Origin: JAEXNA01 sp041676625
Lineage (GTDB): Bacteria; Vulcanimicrobiota; Xenobia; Xenobiales; JADMJV01
Length of the DNA stretch: 26,385 nt
Direction of reading: 5' to 3'
Assembly: GCA_041676625.1 (NCBI GenBank)
Contig: JBAYRN010000080.1
Location: 1-26,385, forward strand
Of the stretch, positions 21,918 through 26,385 are shown one piece after another. Position numbers and translations under genes: made by a program. Position 1 is the stretch's first letter, and every line of letters begins with the position of its first letter. The notes beneath the pieces were generated by a model. It was not told the origin of the DNA and searched no databases. It saw nothing but the letters and a program-made list of their open reading frames with translations.

Positions 21918-23234
21918 GTGCCGTCATTCGAATACACCGCAAGCGATCGCTCGGGAGCAATCGCCAAGGGTAGTTTAGAGGCCAAAAATCCGGCTGACGC
22001 GACCCGACAACTGGGCAAGATGGGACTGTTCGTTCTAGAAGTCAAGCCGTCTGCCAATGGGAATAATCGCCCCTCCCCCATCGAGAACCGCGCCAAACCC
22101 TGCAAACCTGCCGCCGTTCTCCCGACCGTTGTCACCCACCCCACTAAACCTCCCCCCAGGCCCTTGGAGGCCGAAAAGGTGGAGGGTCGTAGCGGATTCT
22201 GGGGAGTCTCCTTACCGCCTCTGCAACGCGCCCTCTATCTGCGCCAGCTGTACGCCATGTTCGAAGCCGGCATCCCGCTTCATAAGGCCACCGAACTTTT
22301 AGCCGAGAACCCCGAGCACTCCACCGAGTTGCAAGCCCGCTTACGGGAGATCCCTCGAGACCTGGAAAAGGGCCGGCTACTCTCCAAAAGCCTGGAGCGT
22401 TCCAGACTGTTTAGCCGGCTCATTGTAAGTTCTGTGAAGGTGGGTGAGCACAGCGGTGGGCTGGCCAGGGTGCTGTCTTCGTTGTCCGACGCTGAAGAGA
22501 AATCGGTGAGACTCAAGAAAGTCCTGATCAGTAAACTCACTTATCCCGCTATCGTGATGCTGGTGATGTGCCTGGGACTCCTGATACTCGGACACGTTAT
22601 GAGTCGGGTCATGGCTTCGGTGCCGGGGTTCGACCCGGAAGCCATCCCCCTGTTCGGTTTTTTAACGACCACCTTTCGTCATCCGGCTTTCTTACCGGCT
22701 TGTCTGCTTTTAGTGGTTGCCTTCGGTGGGCTCTGCTGGAAGACTTATCGAACGCCCTCCTGGAGACTCATGCTGGAATCCTACCTCCTGCACGTACCGG
22801 TTCTGGGCAAGCTGTTAGCCCGACTGGAGAGCAACACCGTCACCACTCAACTCAGCTTGCTGCTCAAGGCCGGGCTGACTTTGGACCGAGCGCTGGAGTT
22901 GTGCTCCGATCTGGTCTCCACCGAAGTCTTTCGAGAGGCGCTGAAGCAGTCCAAAAAAGAGATCCGAAACGGAATAACCATCACCGAAAGCTTTGAAATG
23001 AGCGCTCTTTTTCCAGCAGACGTGGTAGCCATGATCGCCGCCGGGGAGACCGCCGGGGCCCTGGAAAAAAGCATGGCCAAAGCCGCCGACTACTGCACCG
23101 ACCAAGTCGAGCGAACTCTAGAGACGGCCCTCTCACTCCTCGAGCCTCTCCTGATCGGGGTGCTCGGTATCGCCATCGGGGGAGTGATCCTCTGCACTTT
23201 CGTGCCTGTCTTCAACCAGATTCAGACCATGTAG
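21918..23234 (+). CDS. GspF/PilC-family inner-membrane platform protein
   Basis: A 438-residue type II secretion system F-domain protein, related to GspF of type II secretion and PilC of type IV pili, which sits in the inner membrane and couples the assembly ATPase to pilus growth. The N-terminal FEYTASDRSGAIAKGSLEA (4-22) and ATRQLGKMGLFVLEVKP (28-44) are typical. Two T2SSF repeats follow (about 106-230 and 305-430): RQLYAMFEAGIPLHKATELL (109-128) with VGEHSGGL (175-182), and TQLSLLLKAGLTLDRALELC (310-329) with AAGETAGAL (374-382). Three membrane helices are near 207-232, 257-275 and 408-430. Residues about 45-95 form a Pro/Asn-rich, probably disordered spacer longer than usual. GTG 21918 has GGGGGAGGG seven bases upstream. 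No other secretion or pilus gene is in the window, so which system it serves is unknown. Confidence 0.92.
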   Translation: MPSFEYTASDRSGAIAKGSLEAKNPADATRQLGKMGLFVLEVKPSANGNNRPSPIENRAKPCKPAAVLPTVVTHPTKPPPRPLEAEKVEGRSGFWGVSLPPLQRALYLRQLYAMFEAGIPLHKATELLAENPEHSTELQARLREIPRDLEKGRLLSKSLERSRLFSRLIVSSVKVGEHSGGLARVLSSLSDAEEKSVRLKKVLISKLTYPAIVMLVMCLGLLILGHVMSRVMASVPGFDPEAIPLFGFLTTTFRHPAFLPACLLLVVAFGGLCWKTYRTPSWRLMLESYLLHVPVLGKLLARLESNTVTTQLSLLLKAGLTLDRALELCSDLVSTEVFREALKQSKKEIRNGITITESFEMSALFPADVVAMIAAGETAGALEKSMAKAADYCTDQVERTLETALSLLEPLLIGVLGIAIGGVILCTFVPVFNQIQTM

Positions 23235-23265
23235 GAGCCCGAGGACGAGAGGTGAAGGCCCAGGC

Positions 23266-25677
23266 ATGACCCAATCGTCCAACAGTCTCGATCAACTCGG
23301 GGCGCTCATCGACGACCGGTACCGCTTGGAAGGATTCCTGGGATCGGGGCCCGTGCATCGAGCTTACGCCGCCTTCGATACGTTCGACGGCGTCCGGGTC
23401 TGCCTCAAGATCCCCCGGCCCAAGTTCCGCCAAAACGAAGGTTTTGCCACACGCTATCGCCGGGATCTTTTAGAAGCCATGAGATTCAAGGATCGCAGTT
23501 GGATCGTACCGCAGTTGTTGATCGAGCACGATGGGGTTCCCCTTCAGGTGCTGCCTCTCCTCAAGTCTGAGCCGCTTTTTCGCTGGTTGGAGAAGATCGG
23601 TCGAAAGGAAGATCGGCTGCTCCTGGTGCTGGTTCGAACCATCAAGGCCCTGGGCCGTCTGCACCGCATGGACGGGCGCATTCACGGCTCCCTCAAGCCG
23701 ACCAACCTGGTGGTCACCGAACAGGATGAGCCGCTGCTCCTGGATCTGGCCGCTACCGGACGGCTGGAAGATCATTTCGCGGAAAAGGCCCAGAGCGGGC
23801 AGCCGGTCTACTGCTCCCCCGAGCAACTGGCGGGGGAGCGCGCCGATTCTTCTTCCGATCTCTACTCCCTGGGCCTGGTTCTCTACCACGCCCTCACCGG
23901 CCACCATCCTTACTTCGGGTCCACCGCAACAGAGGAAAGAGCACGCACGCCCGAGCGACTCCTCACGGCCTTGCTCAACCAGTTGAGGGACGCTCCTTTT
24001 GCACCCTCCGCCCTGGCCGACCAGGTACCCCTGTGGGCCGATCGTTTCCTGGACCGCTGCCTAAATCCAAACCCCCAGCAGAGGTTTGCCGATCATCAGG
24101 AAGCCTTGACCTGGCTGCAGAGTCACACCAAGCAAAGCCAGGACCTCTCAGCCGAGCAGCGGACCCTTCCCCCGGCCGGTCGCGAGCCGGAAATGAAATT
24201 TCTTTCAGAGCATCTGGAGCAGCTCTACGGCGAGGAGCGAACCGGATGCCTGATCCGGCTTCACGGTCCTCTGGGTGTAGGAAAGACTCGATGCCAGGAG
24301 TGGTTGATCGACCAGGCTAGCGAGCGAAGTGTGAAGGCGATCGTGGTGGAACCGACCCCTGAGAGCGGGCTCCATCTCCAGAGCGTCATGGGAGAGTTGG
24401 CCCAGGAGTGGCCGGAGATCGCCGCTTCCGAGCGTCCAGTGGTGGAGAGTTTGCTGGCGATCGCCAGTGAGGAACCGATCCTTTTGGTGATCCGAGACAT
24501 CCAGCAGGCCGACGACACTCTGGTGGAATTCCTGAAAGAGCTGGAGACGGTCGTGGGAGAAGTAGCGTTGATGCTCCTCTTGGTCGATGAAGAGTCGGCC
24601 TTTCAGTCCACCAGAATGAAAGAGTTTGTAGAGCGCATTGGAGAGTCACTGCGCCTGCAACCGCTGGACAAGCGAGCCATCGCCAATCTGATCGAAGAAA
24701 AGTGCTGGATGGCACCGGCCGCGGTTCTCTCGTCCTGGGTCTACAAAGTCAGTGCGGGAAATGCCCTGCACGCCACCCTGCTGGTAGGCTTCCTGCAGGA
24801 CAACGGCTATCTCGCGGAAGGGGTGGAACTGGGCTGGGCCTCCACCCCTCCCACCGAGCGACCGACTCTGGAAGAGACGCTGATCTGGAAACTTGGAGAC
24901 TTGAGCGTACTGGGGCGCACCGTCCTGGAGACCTCTGCGGTGCTGGGAAATCCCTTTCGGTGGGACACCCTGAAGGCCATCACCTATCGCAGCGTGACGG
25001 AGATCGACGAAGCCCTGGGAGAAGGCGTGAGCAAAGGGTTGCTGGAGGTGGGAGCCAGTGGCGAGGAGATCTCTTATCGCTGGAAACACTCCAAATTCAG
25101 ACAGGCCCTCCTGAAAAGCATCCACCCCCGGCGTAAGCAACGGACCCATCGATTGGCTGCCGCCTACTATGCCCGGGGCCACGCGGATCCCACCCGAGTC
25201 GCCCATCACTTCCTGCAAGCCGGTGATACCCGAGAGGTTTTCTATTATGGCAGCAAGGCAGCCCGACGCGCCTTCGACCAGGGCCGCCGGGGAGAGTGCA
25301 ACTTCTGGCTCAACGTGATGCTCAGTCGGGTGCCGAAGGAAGAGTGGCTGGGCCCGGAGGTAGAGCGAGCCCGGGAAGAAGCCGCTCGGGATCAGGTGGA
25401 AGCCGACGACCTCGACCTCTGGTGCCAGTGGTTTCGAACCCTTTCCGGTCACCCTCCCGGCCCGGGCGACTCCCTGGACCCACTGCTGCAAGCCCAGCGC
25501 GCCCTTCACTCCAGCTATTCCTGGTCGCTCTGGAAAGAGAAAGCGCAAGCCATCGCCGGAGAATTGCAGCGGGCCAGGAATAAGAGCGAATCGAACAGCC
25601 GCGCCTTGATCTTTTTAGAAGTGGAATGGAAATCCAGGGCTCCCCAGGGGGAACTGTTTCCGGTCTTCGAGGATTAG
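23266..25677 (+). CDS. Pseudokinase-AAA (STAND-like) ATPase fusion
   Basis: An 803-residue cytoplasmic protein with no membrane segment. Residues about 19-285 are a Ser/Thr protein-kinase fold: a degenerate Gly-loop FLGSGPVHRAY (24-34), the ATP-anchoring Lys in CLKIP (46-50), catalytic loop HGSLKPTN (140-147), DLA in place of DFG (160-162), SPE (184-186) and SSDLYSLGLVLYHALTG (196-212). The HRD Asp is Ser 142, so phosphotransfer is doubtful, although Lys 144, Asn 147 and Asp 160 remain. An AAA_16/STAND-type ATPase follows (about 300-640) with Walker A GPLGVGKT (334-341) and a Walker-B-like PILLVIRDIQQAD (404-416). A helical, TPR-like C-terminus (about 625-790) may bind partners. PknK-like kinase-ATPase fusions are known. 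ATG 23266 has GAGAGGTGAAGG upstream; the GspF/PilC stop is 31 bases away and the DsbD-like gene follows after 7. Confidence 0.88.
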   Translation: MTQSSNSLDQLGALIDDRYRLEGFLGSGPVHRAYAAFDTFDGVRVCLKIPRPKFRQNEGFATRYRRDLLEAMRFKDRSWIVPQLLIEHDGVPLQVLPLLKSEPLFRWLEKIGRKEDRLLLVLVRTIKALGRLHRMDGRIHGSLKPTNLVVTEQDEPLLLDLAATGRLEDHFAEKAQSGQPVYCSPEQLAGERADSSSDLYSLGLVLYHALTGHHPYFGSTATEERARTPERLLTALLNQLRDAPFAPSALADQVPLWADRFLDRCLNPNPQQRFADHQEALTWLQSHTKQSQDLSAEQRTLPPAGREPEMKFLSEHLEQLYGEERTGCLIRLHGPLGVGKTRCQEWLIDQASERSVKAIVVEPTPESGLHLQSVMGELAQEWPEIAASERPVVESLLAIASEEPILLVIRDIQQADDTLVEFLKELETVVGEVALMLLLVDEESAFQSTRMKEFVERIGESLRLQPLDKRAIANLIEEKCWMAPAAVLSSWVYKVSAGNALHATLLVGFLQDNGYLAEGVELGWASTPPTERPTLEETLIWKLGDLSVLGRTVLETSAVLGNPFRWDTLKAITYRSVTEIDEALGEGVSKGLLEVGASGEEISYRWKHSKFRQALLKSIHPRRKQRTHRLAAAYYARGHADPTRVAHHFLQAGDTREVFYYGSKAARRAFDQGRRGECNFWLNVMLSRVPKEEWLGPEVERAREEAARDQVEADDLDLWCQWFRTLSGHPPGPGDSLDPLLQAQRALHSSYSWSLWKEKAQAIAGELQRARNKSESNSRALIFLEVEWKSRAPQGELFPVFED

Positions 25678-25684
25678 AACGTAT

Positions 25685-26385
25685 ATGAGAAAACTCACCC
25701 TGGCCGTGGGACTGGTCCTGACGCTTTTACTTGGCAGCGGCGGATCCGCCCAACTTTTCGACGACCCCCACACCCAAGCCGAGTTGCTTCTGAGCCGTTC
25801 TGCGGTCTCTCCAGGAAGTGAGCTGCAGGTGGCCTTTCGTCTGACCATGGACGAGCACTGGCACACCTACTGGAGGTACGCCGGGGAGGTCGGACTGCCC
25901 ACCGAAGCCGAGTGGGATCTCCCCCCGGGGTGGGAGGCCTCAGCTTTAGCCTGGCCGGTGCCGGCCTTTCTCGATACCGGTGGAGGCGTCAGCTACGCCT
26001 ATGAAGGAGAAGTCTTGCTGCCGGTCACCCTGCGAGTCCCGGACAACGCCAAACCGGGTGAAGAGGTGGAACTGAAGGTTCATTTGAGCTGGCTGGAGTG
26101 CGAGGTCATGTGTGTGCCCGGGGAGGCGGAGTTGGTCCAAGTTGTCAGCATCGCCGAACAGGAACTCCCCTCTGCCGAAAGCAGCACCGTGGAGCATGCT
26201 TTTCAGGCCATACCGCCGGTAGATAATAGCATTCTGGTAAGCCGGAGAGCAGGGGAATTCGTGATCGCACTGCCGCCGGAGTATGCGATGGAGGGGGTGA
26301 GATTTCTCCCCGACTCCACCGGCCAGATCACCGAGAAGGCCCCCCAGGTATTGGATGGCTCAAACCTCATCGTGAAGGCCTCTCC
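25685..26385 (+). CDS. DsbD-family protein, N-terminal part (runs off end)
   Basis: An open frame from ATG 25685 to the window edge (233 codons, no stop) encodes the periplasmic N-terminal domain of a DsbD/ScsB-type thiol:disulfide reductase, which passes electrons from the cytoplasm to periplasmic thiols. A signal peptide (LTLAVGLVLTLLLGSGGSA, 4-22) is followed by HWHTYWRYAGEVGLP (58-72), GVSYAYEGEVLLPV (101-114) and WLECEVMCVPGEAEL (136-150). Cys 139 and Cys 143 are the exchange pair expected in this domain, with the CVPGEAEL ending typical of the family. The transmembrane and thioredoxin domains should lie outside the window. GAGGA 11 bases upstream overlaps the end of the preceding gene, so it may be translationally linked to it. 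Complete architecture cannot be seen. Confidence 0.88.
   Translation, partial: MRKLTLAVGLVLTLLLGSGGSAQLFDDPHTQAELLLSRSAVSPGSELQVAFRLTMDEHWHTYWRYAGEVGLPTEAEWDLPPGWEASALAWPVPAFLDTGGGVSYAYEGEVLLPVTLRVPDNAKPGEEVELKVHLSWLECEVMCVPGEAELVQVVSIAEQELPSAESSTVEHAFQAIPPVDNSILVSRRAGEFVIALPPEYAMEGVRFLPDSTGQITEKAPQVLDGSNLIVKAS

Noticed and set aside
1..26385. CRISPR arrays, tRNA or rRNA genes, insertion sequences
   Set aside because: No regularly spaced repeats, tRNA-like folds with recognisable arms, rRNA text, transposase or terminal inverted repeats were seen; a covariance-model scan would be the decisive check for RNA genes.

Overview
The window is a GC-rich stretch of a diderm (Gram-negative-type) bacterial chromosome, dominated by nutrient transporters. 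The envelope type is inferred from a periplasmic binding domain, a DsbD-family periplasmic domain and a type II secretion/type IV pilus inner-membrane protein. I cannot place it taxonomically with confidence. A protein with a kinase-like domain fused to an AAA/STAND ATPase, and a plant-type-I-like K+-dependent pyrophosphatase, are seen in phyla such as Acidobacteriota, Myxococcota and Planctomycetota. No rRNA, tRNA, CRISPR array, insertion sequence or integrase was seen. Gene density is very high, with overlapping starts and stops and frequent GTG or TTG start codons.

Left edge (1-1.6 kb): the 5' end of an ABC transporter ATPase gene leaves on the minus strand. A relatively AT-rich intergenic region follows, then an isolated Schlafen/AlbA_2-type putative nucleic-acid-binding ATPase on the plus strand. 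Next (1.6-6.4 kb, minus) is a complete branched-chain amino-acid-type ABC importer compressed from five genes into three: a LivK-LivH fusion (binding protein plus permease), a LivM-LivG fusion (permease plus ATPase) and LivF. They are joined by ATGA overlaps.

Divergently (6.5-12.3 kb, plus) run an AtoE-type short-chain fatty-acid transporter, a SulP anion transporter with STAS domain, an APC-superfamily amino-acid permease and a CNT-type nucleoside transporter. Facing them (12.3-16.6 kb, minus) is an operon of two dissimilar DAACS (SLC1-like) carboxylate/amino-acid symporters, with a GMC oxidoreductase gene overlapping the last symporter. The GMC enzyme carries a ferredoxin-like Cys cluster.

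Right part (16.7-26.4 kb, plus): an NCS2-like permease, a TraB/PrgY-family membrane protein, a membrane pyrophosphatase (HppA) behind a good sigma70-like promoter, an orphan GspF/PilC protein, a large pseudokinase-AAA protein, and the N-terminal part of a DsbD-family thiol:disulfide reductase running off the end.

Together the genes suggest a heterotroph that scavenges amino acids, carboxylates, fatty acids and nucleosides, with a PPi-driven ion pump nearby that could energise ion-coupled uptake. The most notable points are the double fusion of the Liv importer, the substrate-site substitutions in one DAACS symporter, the possible Fe-S motif in the GMC enzyme coupled to those symporters, and the kinase-like domain lacking its catalytic aspartate. 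I found no clear evidence of a wholly new multi-gene system. The Liv fusion and the symporter-GMC operon are the best candidates for something under-described.
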